Positions 9,340 through 18,323 are shown, numbered from the stretch's first letter. The stretch is DNA of 60,658 nt from Paludibacteraceae bacterium (GCA_017551675.1 JAFZLC010000036.1:1-60658); one strand, 5' to 3'. Translations and numbers: made by a program. The notes: a model not told the origin generated them from the letters alone.

Positions 9340-9400
9340 CGACAAAAAGTCAGAAATAAAATAAAAATCAGAACATAACTTATCTTCTTTTTATACGTAT

Positions 9401-9415
9401 CTTACAACTTGTAAG
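9401..9415. promoter_or_regulatory. 15-bp perfect palindrome between dapF and the P-II gene
   Basis: CTTACAACTTGTAAG has two 7-bp arms around one base. It lies 62 bp upstream of the dapF -7 box and 124 bp upstream of the P-II -7 box, in an AT-rich divergent region (9284-9600) that holds no gene. It is a candidate operator for a dimeric regulator shared by both units. It is not flanked by T-runs, so it is unlikely to be a terminator. Confidence 0.4.
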
Positions 9416-9538
9416 CGATTAAGCCCATTTACTTATAAATTGAAACTTAAATTGTATGAAACGCGAAAAAAGTGTAATCAAAAATACTTTTCTCTATCAA
9501 AAAGATAAGCAATTTCTTTTATTGCTATCAAAATGTTA

Positions 9539-9546
9539 TAACTTTG
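9539..9546 (+). promoter_or_regulatory. -7 box for P-II/amtB
   Basis: TAACTTTG followed by T matches the Bacteroidetes -7 consensus exactly, 54 nt upstream of the P-II start. A TTG lies at 9522-9524, slightly closer than the ideal spacing. Confidence 0.6.
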
Positions 9547-9600
9547 TATCAGTGAGTTTACAAAATGTCACACATTAGTATTAATTTAAAAATTTTTGTT

Positions 9601-9948
9601 ATGAAAAGGATTGAAGCGATTATCAGAAAGACTAAGTTCGAAGAGGTCAAGGAGGCGCTAGGTCGTTCAGACATTGACTGGTTTGAGTATCATGATGTGC
9701 ACGGTATCGGACAAAGTCGACAGGAGCGCATCTACCGTGGAGTACTTTACTCTACCGATGTTATTGAGCGTGTGGCTATTACAATTGTTTGCCGTGATCA
9801 GTTTTTGGAACCTACTGTAAAGGTAATAATGGAAGTGGCGCACACTGGAGAGGTTGGAGACGGTCGAATCTTCACCAGCGAAGTTCTCGACACCTATAGT
9901 ATTCGTACGGGAGAAAATGGCGATACGGTGTTAAGAGACAAAAAGTAA
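9601..9948 (+). CDS. P-II nitrogen regulatory protein (GlnB/GlnK family)
   Basis: 115 residues. The start at 9601 (MKRIEAIIRKTK) matches all P-II proteins; an upstream in-frame ATG at 9565 would add 12 residues of AT-rich leader. P-II trimers bind 2-oxoglutarate and ATP/ADP and control AmtB and glutamine metabolism. The C-terminal signature EVGDGRIFTSEVLDTYSIRTGE and the T-loop YRGxxY are present; Y50 aligns with the tyrosine modified in enteric P-II. The T-loop itself (GIGQSRQERIYRG) and the segment after it are unlike E. coli GlnB/GlnK. The gene is 35 nt upstream of amtB, the classical glnK-amtB pairing, so AmtB gating is the likely main job. Confidence 0.93.
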   Translation: MKRIEAIIRKTKFEEVKEALGRSDIDWFEYHDVHGIGQSRQERIYRGVLYSTDVIERVAITIVCRDQFLEPTVKVIMEVAHTGEVGDGRIFTSEVLDTYSIRTGENGDTVLRDKK

Positions 9949-9983
9949 CAATTTGACAAACAACTTTTAATTAGATTAGAATT

Positions 9984-11213
9984 ATGGAAACTTTATTATC
10001 AATACCGGTGTTGGACTCCATTAGTGGAGTCGATACGTTATGGGTTCTTATAGGTGCGATGCTTGTCTTTTGGATGCAGCCCGGTTTCGCCTTGGTCGAG
10101 GCGGGCATGACGCGGTCGAAGAATACGGCGAATATATTGATGAAGAACTTCTGCGACTTCATGTGTGGATCCGTACTTTTCTGGATTATCGGTTTCTCAC
10201 TGATGTTTGGAACAGATCATGGGTTCTTAGGTTGGGATGGATTCTTCTTCATGTCCAATGCCGGTAACGACAACCTACCATCAGCTGCTTTCTTCATCTT
10301 CCAAACGATGTTCTGTGCAACAGCTGCCACAATCGTCAGTGGTGCAATGGCTGAGAGAACAAAATTCTCTAACTATTTGCTCTATTCAATATTAATCTCT
10401 GCATTCGTCTATCCAATATCAGGACACTGGGGATGGGGCGGTGGATGGCTCTCTGAAATGGGCTTCCACGACTTCGCAGGATCTACATTAGTTCACGCTT
10501 GTGGTGGTATGTTGGCTTTGGCTGGTGCTATTGCACTCGGACCACGTATCGGCAAGTATGACAAAGATCGTAAGAGTCGCGCTATTCCAGGTCACAACCT
10601 TGCTCTCTGTGCACTCGGTGTATTCGCCCTTTGGGTAGGTTGGTTTGGTTTCAACCCATGCTCTGAGTTGAGTATCACAGGTGAGAGCGCTTTCCATACC
10701 TCTCATGTCTTCATTACGACAAACATGGCTGCTGCCACTGGAGGTATCGCTGCTTTGATTTACACTTGGTTGGTAGACGGAAAACCCTCATTGTCAATGG
10801 TTTGCAACGGTATCTTGGCTGGACTTGTTGGTATCACTGCAGGATGTGATTGCGTAGACATTTGGGCTGCTGCTTTGATTGGAGTCATCACAAGTGTTAT
10901 CATGTGTTTCTCTGTTTCATTCATTGACAAAAAGTTACATATTGACGATCCAGTTGGTGCTATCAGTGTTCACGGTGTGGGTGGTATTGTTGGTACAATT
11001 CTTACAGGAGTCTTTGCTAACTCTGCCATCAACGGTTCAGAGGTCTCTATCCTAACTCAAACAATAGGTGCACTTGCCGTATGTGCATGGGCATTTGGAA
11101 TGGGTCTTATCATCTTCTTCGGATTAAAACGTACAGTAGGATTGCGTTGCGATCGCAGAATTGAGGAAGAGGGTCTGGATGTTTACGAACACGGAGAGAC
11201 TTGCTACAACTAA
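9984..11213 (+). CDS. amtB: Ammonium transporter
   Basis: 409 residues with about eleven hydrophobic helices and no cleaved signal peptide. It conducts ammonium across the inner membrane. The twin-histidine pore residues are seen in STLVHACGG (about 170) and ISVHGVGG (about 325). The Amt signature region around FWMQPGFALVEAGMTRSKN (about 28-47) is intact. The C-terminal cytoplasmic tail (EEEGLDVYEHGETCYN) is the part P-II proteins contact. It is co-transcribed with the P-II gene just upstream. Confidence 0.97.
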   Translation: METLLSIPVLDSISGVDTLWVLIGAMLVFWMQPGFALVEAGMTRSKNTANILMKNFCDFMCGSVLFWIIGFSLMFGTDHGFLGWDGFFFMSNAGNDNLPSAAFFIFQTMFCATAATIVSGAMAERTKFSNYLLYSILISAFVYPISGHWGWGGGWLSEMGFHDFAGSTLVHACGGMLALAGAIALGPRIGKYDKDRKSRAIPGHNLALCALGVFALWVGWFGFNPCSELSITGESAFHTSHVFITTNMAAATGGIAALIYTWLVDGKPSLSMVCNGILAGLVGITAGCDCVDIWAAALIGVITSVIMCFSVSFIDKKLHIDDPVGAISVHGVGGIVGTILTGVFANSAINGSEVSILTQTIGALAVCAWAFGMGLIIFFGLKRTVGLRCDRRIEEEGLDVYEHGETCYN

Positions 11214-11265
11214 AATTACAACTTACAACTTTACAATTACATATTACAACTTAATGATTACAATT
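11213..11265 (+). repeat. Imperfect TTACAAC-type repeats between amtB and the porin gene
   Basis: About five TTACAA(C/T) units at irregular 7-14 nt steps fill the whole 52-nt leader of the next gene. The sequence is low-complexity and AT-rich. Each unit matches half of the palindrome at 9401-9415 (CTTACAAC), which may be chance. Confidence 0.4.
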
Positions 11266-11982
11266 ATGGAAAAATTAGATAGATTATTCGCAATTGGGAT
11301 GGTAGCACTTTTAGGTGCTCATCCCGCGATTGCACAAGATAAAGTAGAACCGTCTATTGGTACGGATTTGGTTAGTAACTATGTTTGGCGTGGTCAAGAC
11401 TTGGGAGATGTATCCCTTCAACCTACACTCGGTATTTCCTATAAGGGATTGAGCTTTAGCGCATGGGGAAGTGTTGGTTTGTCTGATTGGAGTGACACGA
11501 AGGAGTTTGACCTCACGCTTGGATATGAAAAGGGAGGATTCAATGTTGCGATAACCGACTACTGGTTCAATGCTGGACAAGATCCGGACAACCATTATTT
11601 CGAGTATCATGCACATAAGACAAACCATGTCTTTGAAGGAAACTTGGGGTATGATTTCGGTCCTGTCTCTTTCCAAGCTTTTGTCAACTTTGCGGGTAAT
11701 GATGGTGTGAACAAAGATGGCAAGCGAGCCTATTCCACCTATTTAGAGTTGGCTGCACCATTCAAATTTGCTACGTGTGAATGGGAGGCTGCTCTGGGAG
11801 TAGTGCCTATGGCTACTAGCTTTTACAACACCACGGGTATTGGACTTACCAATATCTCGTTGAAAGCTACAAAAGATATTCATATTACGGACACTTTCTC
11901 CATTCCGCTCTTCGCTCAAATAGCGACGAACCCTTACGAGAAAAAGGCGTATTTTGTCTTTGGACTCACGTTACAACCATAA
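11266..11982 (+). CDS. TorF-like small outer-membrane porin-type protein
   Basis: 238 residues from the ATG at 11266; an in-frame ATG at 11254 would add four residues. The N-terminus MEKLDRLFAIGMVALLG...AIAQ is a signal peptide with an AxA-like site. The mature part starts with a strand rich in aromatics (DLVSNYVWRGQDLG), alternates hydrophobic and polar residues throughout and ends in FGLTLQP, as expected for an 8-12 strand beta-barrel. YVWRGQ near the start is typical of TorF/Gcw_chp putative porins. It follows amtB by 52 nt and is likely co-transcribed, so passage of ammonium or small amines through the outer membrane is a reasonable but unproven guess. Confidence 0.75.
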   Translation: MEKLDRLFAIGMVALLGAHPAIAQDKVEPSIGTDLVSNYVWRGQDLGDVSLQPTLGISYKGLSFSAWGSVGLSDWSDTKEFDLTLGYEKGGFNVAITDYWFNAGQDPDNHYFEYHAHKTNHVFEGNLGYDFGPVSFQAFVNFAGNDGVNKDGKRAYSTYLELAAPFKFATCEWEAALGVVPMATSFYNTTGIGLTNISLKATKDIHITDTFSIPLFAQIATNPYEKKAYFVFGLTLQP

Positions 11983-12016
11983 TATATTTAACTTTCTGCT
12001 GAAGTTTTGTATATCA

Positions 12017-12059
12017 AGTCCAGCGTGCCTGTTGATAGGTATGCTGGACTGTTTTTTTA
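12017..12059 (+). terminator. Intrinsic terminator after the P-II/amtB/porin unit
   Basis: Stem AGTCCAGC / GCTGGACT (8 bp, 18-nt loop) followed by GTTTTTTT, 35 nt past the porin stop. A clean rho-independent terminator. Confidence 0.88.
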
Positions 12060-12117
12060 TGATACTTTCATTTCCCCCTTTCAAGTTTATTTAACGAATT
12101 ATTTTCGATAAAAGCTT

Positions 12118-12258
12118 TTAGAGCATCCATACCATAATCGTGATGACATACGTATATTTAGGATCATTCTCATCCATACAATTGTCACCTGGACAACCAC
12201 ATAAAAACAGAGGCATTGCAATAACAATCGCAAATACAAGTTGCTTTATGAAGTTCAT
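12118..12258 (-). CDS. Possible 46-residue lipoprotein-like small protein
   Basis: An open frame of 46 codons on the minus strand inside the 557-nt gap before gltB. It begins MNFIKQLVFAIVIAMPLFL and continues CGCPGDNCMDENDPKYTY, which reads like a lipoprotein signal peptide with its cysteine followed by a short Cys/Asp/Asn-rich peptide. There is no obvious promoter or terminator, and the C-terminus (VITIMVWML) turns hydrophobic, so it may be a truncated remnant. I do not recognise a family. Confidence 0.35.
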   Translation of the reverse strand: MNFIKQLVFAIVIAMPLFLCGCPGDNCMDENDPKYTYVITIMVWML

Positions 12259-12370
12259 TTCCATTCAAACATTTATAACGTTATTATTTTTTGTAAAAAA
12301 CAATCTTCTTTTTGCTTTTCAAAACACAATTTTACCACTTCTACACCTTGTTTTTGGCAATAAGTAGCGG

Positions 12371-12402
12371 ATTGAAAGAAAACCACTCGGTTTACTTTCA
12401 AT
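12371..12402. promoter_or_regulatory. Long inverted repeat upstream of the gltB promoter
   Basis: ATTGAAAG-A-AAACC, a 4-nt loop ACTC, then GGTTT-A-CTTTCAAT: 13 paired bases broken by one A/A mismatch. It ends 72 nt upstream of the likely -33 element of gltB and has no U-run on either side, so an operator or cruciform is more likely than a terminator. The rest of 12060-12540 is AT-rich with only the possible small gene at 12118-12258. Confidence 0.45.
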
Positions 12403-12474
12403 TTGTAATTAATAGGTTTTGTTTTCTTGTGAATGGTTACTATTGCCCATTTTTAAGAAAGTTACATCCATGTG

Positions 12475-12509
12475 TTTGTGTCATAATGTCAGAATATTAT
12501 TATTTTTGC
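12475..12509 (+). promoter_or_regulatory. Promoter of the gltB-purF operon
   Basis: -33 TTTG at 12475-12478 and -7 TATTTTTGC at 12501-12509, 22 nt apart. The -7 matches TAnnTTTGY exactly. The leader to the gltB ATG is about 25 nt. With no other good promoter until purF ends, this may drive all eight genes. Confidence 0.6.
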
Positions 12510-12539
12510 ATTCAAAATGAAAGAATAAAAAAGAATAAT

Positions 12540-15500
12540 ATGGCAAAGTGTAATTCTAAAGGGCTCTACCAGAGCGAGTATGAGCATGATGCCTGCGGTG
12601 TTGGCATGGTGGTTAACATCCATGGAGGTAAAAGTCACCAGTTGGTTGACGATGCACTGCAAGTATTGGAAAACATGAGACACCGTGGTGCCGAAATAGG
12701 AAAAGATGGCGATGGTGCGGGTATCATGTTACAAATTCCGCATGAGTTTATTCTATTGCAGGGTATCCCTGTCCCTGAGAAGGGTAAATATGGTACAGGT
12801 CTTGTCTTCTTGCCTAAAGATAAAAATCGTCAGCAAGAGATACTTAGTATTATCATCGAAGAGGTGGAGCGCGAGGGACTTCAACTGATGCACCTACGTG
12901 CCGTTCCAACGAATCCTGATTGCTTGGGTGAACGTGCTCTTAGTACAGAGCCTGACATCAAGCAACTTTTCATTACGGGTGTTCAGGATGATGAAGTGGA
13001 ACTCTTCCCACGTGTTTTATATAGAATACGCAAAAAGATTGAAAAGCGTGTATCTGACAAAGACTTCTACATTTGTTCTTTGAGCAATTCAAACATTGTA
13101 TACAAAGGAATGTTGTCAAGCATGCAGGTGAGAGAATACTTCCCTGATCTATCCAATCCTTACTTCACAAGTGGTTTGGCATTGGTTCATTCAAGATTTA
13201 GTACAAATACATTCCCTACTTGGTCGTTGGCTCAGCCTTTCCGTTTGTTGGCTCACAATGGTGAGATTAACACTATTCGTGGTAACCGCGGATGGATGAA
13301 GGCGAGAGAAAGCGTATTGAGTAGCGATGCTTTGGGTGATATTCGTGAAATCTCACCTATCGTACAACCTGATATGAGTGATTCTGCTTCGTTGGATAAC
13401 GTATTGGAACTCTTCCTTATGTCGGGCATGAGCTTGCCTCACGCTATGGCAATCCTTGTTCCAGAGTCGTTCAATGACAAGAATCCTATCAGCGAGGATC
13501 TGAAAGCGTTCTATGAGTATCACTCTATATTAATGGAACCATGGGACGGACCTGCTGCTCTATTGTTTAGCGATGGACGTTTCGCAGGTGGTATGCTCGA
13601 TCGTAATGGTTTGCGTCCTGCTCGTTACACTATCACTAAAAATGACACTATGGTAGTGGCAAGTGAAGTGGGCGTAATGGATTTCGATCCAACAGAGGTG
13701 GTTGAAAAGGGTCGCCTACAACCTGGTAAGATATTACTTATTGATACAAAAGAAGGTAAAATATATTATGATGGTGAGATCAAACAGCAACTAGCGTCAG
13801 AACATCCATATCGACAGTGGCTTTCAACCAACCGTATTCAGTTGGAGAAATTGAAAAGCGGTCGTAAGGTGGAGAATGGCGTTAGCAACTTGCTGGAGAA
13901 AGAATTGATGTTTGGTTATGGACAAGAGGATGTTACCTCAACCATTGTTCCAATGGCTACAACTGGTCAGGAACCAACAGCTGCCATGGGTAACGATACA
14001 CCACTGGCTGTCCTCTCTACTCAACCTCAGGTTTTCTTCAACTATTTCCGTCAACAGTTTGCTCAGGTAACCAACCCTGCTATCGACTCTATCCGTGAAA
14101 GTCTTGTGATGAGTCTTACCGAGTATATCGGTCGCGTCGGAACTGGTATCCTAAATCCTGATGAGACCAACTGTAAAATGGTTCGTCTACCTCACCCAAT
14201 CTTGAACAACACACAATTGGATATTCTTTGTAATATTAGATACAAAGGATTCAACACGGTGAAATTACCAATGACATTCACCTCTGATTTAAGAACATCC
14301 CTCGATCAACTCTGCAAAGATGCAGAACATAGCGTTGATCAAGGATTCAACTATATCATCTTGACAGATAAAGATGTTGAAGGTCCATTCATTCCTTCTT
14401 TGTTGGCTGTTTCTGCAGTACATCACTATTTGATCTCTGTCGGCAAACGTGTACAAACTGCCTTGATTGTTGAGAGTGGTGAGATTCGCGAGACAATGCA
14501 TGCAGCCTTATTGTTAGGTTATGGCGCTTCTGCCTTGTGTCCTTACATGGTATTTGCAATTTTGGACGATCTTGTAAAGAAGGGTAAGATTCAAGAGGAT
14601 TATGCTACGGCAGAGGCCAACTATATCAATGCTGTGAAGAAGGGTCTCTTTAAGATTATGGCGAAGATGGGTATCTCTACCATTCGTTCTTATAGAGGTG
14701 CTAAGATATTCGAAAGCATTGGATTGAGTGAGAGTTTGCTTCGCAACTACTTCGGAACTGAGGTGAGCACAATAGGTGGTATCGGTTTGGAGAAGATAGC
14801 TGCTGATGCACAATCATTCTATGCGAAGGCTAATAGTCTGAAAGAATCTGTAACAGACTCATTCCTTCCTAACCTTGGACAGTTCCACTGGAGAAAAGAT
14901 GGTATTCGCCATGCTTGGAATCCTGAAACCATCGCCACCTTGCAATTGGCTTGCCGAAAAGGTGATTATGCGAAGTTTAAGGAGTTCTCTAAATTGGTGG
15001 ATGACAAGGCTGATCCAATTTTCATACGTGATTTCTTGGGTATCAAACAACAACCTATTTCCATCGACGAGGTGGAACCTGTAAGTGAGATTGTAAAACA
15101 CTTTGTTACGGGTGCCATGTCATTCGGTGCATTGAGTAAAGAGGCACACGAAGCTATTTGTTTGGCAATGAATCGCTTGGGTGCAAGAAGCAACACAGGT
15201 GAGGGTGGTGAAGATTCTGTTCGTTTCCATTCAGATGTGGATGGCGTAAGTCTTTCTAGTAAGACAAAGCAGATCGCATCAGGTCGTTTTGGTGTGACCA
15301 CAGAATATCTTGTTAATGCTGAGGAATTACAAATTAAGGTGGCACAGGGTGCTAAACCAGGAGAGGGTGGTCAGTTGCCTGGATTTAAGGTAAATGGGAT
15401 CATTGCTCGTACTCGTCACTCCATCCCTGGTATCTCTCTTATCTCACCTCCTCCTCATCATGATATTTATAGTATCGAGGACTTGGCACAGTTGATCTTC

Positions 15501-16976
15501 GACTTGAAGAATGTGAACCCTACTGCTGCTATCAGTGTTAAGTTAGTCTCTGAAAGTGGAGTGGGAACCATTGCAGCTGGTGTGGCTAAGGCAAAAGCAG
15601 ACCTTATCGTCATCAGTGGTGCCGAGGGTGGTACGGGTGCATCTCCTGCAAGTTCTATGCGTTTTGCAGGTATCTCTCCTGAAATTGGTCTTTCTGAGAC
15701 ACAACAGACACTTGTAAGAAACGGACTTCGTTCTCAAGTACGTCTTCAGGTGGATGGACAGATTAAGACGGGACGTGATGTAGTGTTGATGGCATTGTTA
15801 GGAGCTGATGAGTTCGGTTTCGGTACAACAGCACTTATCGTGTTGGGTTGTGTAATGATGCGTAAATGTAATATGAACACATGTCCTATGGGAGTGGCAA
15901 CACAAGATCCTCGTTTGAGAGAGCACTTCCTTGGCAAGGCAGATCATTTGGTAAATTACTTTACATTCCTTGCACAAGAAGTTCGTGAATATCTTGCACA
16001 AATGGGTTATCGTTCATTGAATGATATCATCGGTCATACTGAGCTTATTGAGACAAAGAAATCAGTACTTGATTTGAACCGATTGTTATACAAGGAAGAG
16101 GGCGTTTTACATCATACGATGGATTTGCCTCGTAATTTTGACGGACTACTTGATCAACGAATCATCAAAGCTGCTCAGTCGGCTATTGAGGGTCATGAGG
16201 AAGTAAACCTTGATTATGCTATTAAGAATACAGATCGTGCAGTAGGTGCCATGGTTTCAGGTGTTATTGCAAAGAAATATGGAGAAACTGCACTTCCAGA
16301 GAATTCAATCAATGTGAAGTTCAAAGGTTCAGCTGGACAATCATTCGGAGCATTCCTTGTACATGGCGTCTCATTTAAGTTGGAAGGAGAGACAAACGAC
16401 TATTTTGCAAAAGGATTGTCGGGTGGACGTATCGCAATTCTACCTCCATCACGAAGCGAGTTCTTAGCTGAGGATAACATCATAGCAGGTAATACAGGAC
16501 TTTATGGTGCAACCAGTGGAGAGTTGTATGTGAATGGTAGAGTGGGAGAGCGTTTCGGAGTTAGAAACTCAGGAGCTATAGCAGTCATTGAAGGTGCAGG
16601 CGACCACTGTTGCGAATATATGACCAACGGACGTGTTGTCGTGTTGGGTGATACAGGACGTAACTTCGCCGCAGGTATGAGTGGTGGTGTTGCTTACGTA
16701 TGGGATCGCCGCGGATCATTCGATTACTACTGTAACATGGATATGGTGGAGATTAATCTTGTTGAAGAGTCTCAATACCGTAGAGAGTTGCATGAGTTGA
16801 TTCGTCAACACTATCTGTACACTGGTTCTAAGTTGGCTCGTACGATGTTGGACGACTGGTCACATTATGTAGAGCAGTTCATCCAAGTAGTGCCAATCGA
16901 ATACAAACGAGTGTTGCAGGAGGAGCAAATGAGAAAATTACAACAGAAAATTGCAGACGTACAAAGAGATTATTAA
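12540..16976 (+). CDS. gltB: Glutamate synthase (GOGAT) large subunit
   Basis: 1478 residues from the ATG at 12540 (MAKCNSKGLYQSEYEHDACG); the longer open frame upstream has no homology-like content. It moves the glutamine amide to 2-oxoglutarate, giving two glutamates. Order: class II glutaminase domain whose nucleophile is C19 (in HDACGVGM) after an 18-residue propeptide; central domain; FMN domain with GAMSFGALSKEAHEA and GEGGEDSVRF; 3Fe-4S cysteines in CVMMRKCNMNTC (spacing x5, x4, as in the family); C-terminal beta-helix (GSAGQSFGAF, GATSGELYVNGRVGERF). Full length with no broken motif. gltD follows 3 nt later. Confidence 0.98.
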   Translation: MAKCNSKGLYQSEYEHDACGVGMVVNIHGGKSHQLVDDALQVLENMRHRGAEIGKDGDGAGIMLQIPHEFILLQGIPVPEKGKYGTGLVFLPKDKNRQQEILSIIIEEVEREGLQLMHLRAVPTNPDCLGERALSTEPDIKQLFITGVQDDEVELFPRVLYRIRKKIEKRVSDKDFYICSLSNSNIVYKGMLSSMQVREYFPDLSNPYFTSGLALVHSRFSTNTFPTWSLAQPFRLLAHNGEINTIRGNRGWMKARESVLSSDALGDIREISPIVQPDMSDSASLDNVLELFLMSGMSLPHAMAILVPESFNDKNPISEDLKAFYEYHSILMEPWDGPAALLFSDGRFAGGMLDRNGLRPARYTITKNDTMVVASEVGVMDFDPTEVVEKGRLQPGKILLIDTKEGKIYYDGEIKQQLASEHPYRQWLSTNRIQLEKLKSGRKVENGVSNLLEKELMFGYGQEDVTSTIVPMATTGQEPTAAMGNDTPLAVLSTQPQVFFNYFRQQFAQVTNPAIDSIRESLVMSLTEYIGRVGTGILNPDETNCKMVRLPHPILNNTQLDILCNIRYKGFNTVKLPMTFTSDLRTSLDQLCKDAEHSVDQGFNYIILTDKDVEGPFIPSLLAVSAVHHYLISVGKRVQTALIVESGEIRETMHAALLLGYGASALCPYMVFAILDDLVKKGKIQEDYATAEANYINAVKKGLFKIMAKMGISTIRSYRGAKIFESIGLSESLLRNYFGTEVSTIGGIGLEKIAADAQSFYAKANSLKESVTDSFLPNLGQFHWRKDGIRHAWNPETIATLQLACRKGDYAKFKEFSKLVDDKADPIFIRDFLGIKQQPISIDEVEPVSEIVKHFVTGAMSFGALSKEAHEAICLAMNRLGARSNTGEGGEDSVRFHSDVDGVSLSSKTKQIASGRFGVTTEYLVNAEELQIKVAQGAKPGEGGQLPGFKVNGIIARTRHSIPGISLISPPPHHDIYSIEDLAQLIFDLKNVNPTAAISVKLVSESGVGTIAAGVAKAKADLIVISGAEGGTGASPASSMRFAGISPEIGLSETQQTLVRNGLRSQVRLQVDGQIKTGRDVVLMALLGADEFGFGTTALIVLGCVMMRKCNMNTCPMGVATQDPRLREHFLGKADHLVNYFTFLAQEVREYLAQMGYRSLNDIIGHTELIETKKSVLDLNRLLYKEEGVLHHTMDLPRNFDGLLDQRIIKAAQSAIEGHEEVNLDYAIKNTDRAVGAMVSGVIAKKYGETALPENSINVKFKGSAGQSFGAFLVHGVSFKLEGETNDYFAKGLSGGRIAILPPSRSEFLAEDNIIAGNTGLYGATSGELYVNGRVGERFGVRNSGAIAVIEGAGDHCCEYMTNGRVVVLGDTGRNFAAGMSGGVAYVWDRRGSFDYYCNMDMVEINLVEESQYRRELHELIRQHYLYTGSKLARTMLDDWSHYVEQFIQVVPIEYKRVLQEEQMRKLQQKIADVQRDY

Positions 16977-16979
16977 GAT

Positions 16980-18317
16980 ATGAAAAATCCGAAAGCATTC
17001 ATGGAGGTGGCTCGGCAGGAAGCTGGCTACCGCCCGATACACGACCGAATTCACGATTTCGGTGAGGTGGAGCAGACATTGAATACGAAAGACCGCCGTC
17101 AGCAGGCTTCTCGCTGTATGGACTGTGGTGTGCCTTTCTGTCACTGGGCTTGCCCATTGGGTAACAAGGCTCCAGAATGGAATGAGGCATTGTATAATGG
17201 TGATTGGGAATTAGCTTACCATTTGTTAAATTCCACAAACCCGTTCCCTGAGTTCACAGGACGTATCTGTCCGGCATTGTGTGAGAAGGCTTGCGTCATT
17301 AACCTGTTTAATCATGAGCCTACCACCAACCGTGGAAACGAATGTGCGATCACGGAAGGTGCCTTCCGCGAGGGCTATGTCACCATCCATCACCCAGTTC
17401 GTAATGGTAAAAAAGTAGCTGTTATCGGTGCTGGTCCTGCTGGATTGGCTGCTGCAAACGACCTTAACCTAATGGGATATGAGGTGACAGTATATGAAAA
17501 GAATGAGGCAGCCGGCGGATTGTTACGTTATGGTATTCCAAATTTCAAACTGAATAAAACCATCATCGATAGAAGAATCAATGTGTTGGAACAGGAAGGC
17601 ATCACCTTCAAATATGGAACTGCCATCGACTCTATCGACTCAATCAAAGCTGATGCAATTGTTATTGCAACGGGTACGCCTACTGCAAGAGATTTGAAAG
17701 CTCCAGGAAGAGAACTCAAGGGCGTTCATTTCGCACTTGAATTGCTTGCTCAGCAAAACCGTGTGTTGGCTGGTATGGAATTCTCACCAGAAGAGCGCAT
17801 CACAGCTAAAGGAAAGGATGTCTTGGTAATCGGTGGTGGTGATACAGGTAGCGACTGTATCGGTACAGCTCATCGCCAGGGTGCACTTAGTGTTACTCAG
17901 ATTGAGATTATGCCTCGTCCGGTAGATGGACCAGATGATCCTAAGAATCCATGGCCTAATTTCCCAAGAACATTCAAAACTACCTCAAGTCATGAGGAGG
18001 GATGTACAAGACGTTGGAACATCAACACGTTGGAATTTATCGGTAAGGATGGTAAACTAACAGGCGTACGTGTACAAGAAATCGACTGGAAACCAAATCC
18101 AGATGGTGGTCGTCCAATCATGGTGGAGAAGGGTGAACCAGAGATTATCAAGGCAGAACTCGTGCTATTGGCTATGGGATTCTTGAAGCCCGAGCATCCT
18201 GCTTATCCTGAGAATGTCTTCGTATGTGGAGATTCATTAAACGGAGCTTCTCTTGTTGTTCGTGCTATGGCGAGTGGTAAACAAGCCGCACAAAAGGTAA
18301 ACGCTTATTTAAAGTAA
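16980..18317 (+). CDS. gltD: Glutamate synthase small subunit
   Basis: 445 residues. It supplies electrons from NAD(P)H through FAD and 4Fe-4S clusters to GltB. N-terminal cysteine sets CMDCGVPFCHWACP (about 40-53) and CPALCEKAC (about 97-105) ligate the clusters; GAGPAGLAAANDL (about 147) is the FAD Rossmann loop and GGGDTGSDC (about 286) the NADPH one. It is three nucleotides behind gltB, so the two subunits are translationally coupled. Confidence 0.97.
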   Translation: MKNPKAFMEVARQEAGYRPIHDRIHDFGEVEQTLNTKDRRQQASRCMDCGVPFCHWACPLGNKAPEWNEALYNGDWELAYHLLNSTNPFPEFTGRICPALCEKACVINLFNHEPTTNRGNECAITEGAFREGYVTIHHPVRNGKKVAVIGAGPAGLAAANDLNLMGYEVTVYEKNEAAGGLLRYGIPNFKLNKTIIDRRINVLEQEGITFKYGTAIDSIDSIKADAIVIATGTPTARDLKAPGRELKGVHFALELLAQQNRVLAGMEFSPEERITAKGKDVLVIGGGDTGSDCIGTAHRQGALSVTQIEIMPRPVDGPDDPKNPWPNFPRTFKTTSSHEEGCTRRWNINTLEFIGKDGKLTGVRVQEIDWKPNPDGGRPIMVEKGEPEIIKAELVLLAMGFLKPEHPAYPENVFVCGDSLNGASLVVRAMASGKQAAQKVNAYLK

Positions 18318-18323
18318 AAAATC

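Noticed and set aside
12140-12367. 75-codon plus-strand open frame between the porin and gltB
   Set aside because: No family resemblance, low-complexity residues, overlaps the more protein-like minus-strand small frame.
12312-12539. Upstream in-frame extension of gltB (76 residues)
   Set aside because: It is AT-rich, crosses the promoter, and would displace the glutaminase Cys from its short propeptide; the start at 12540 matches the family.
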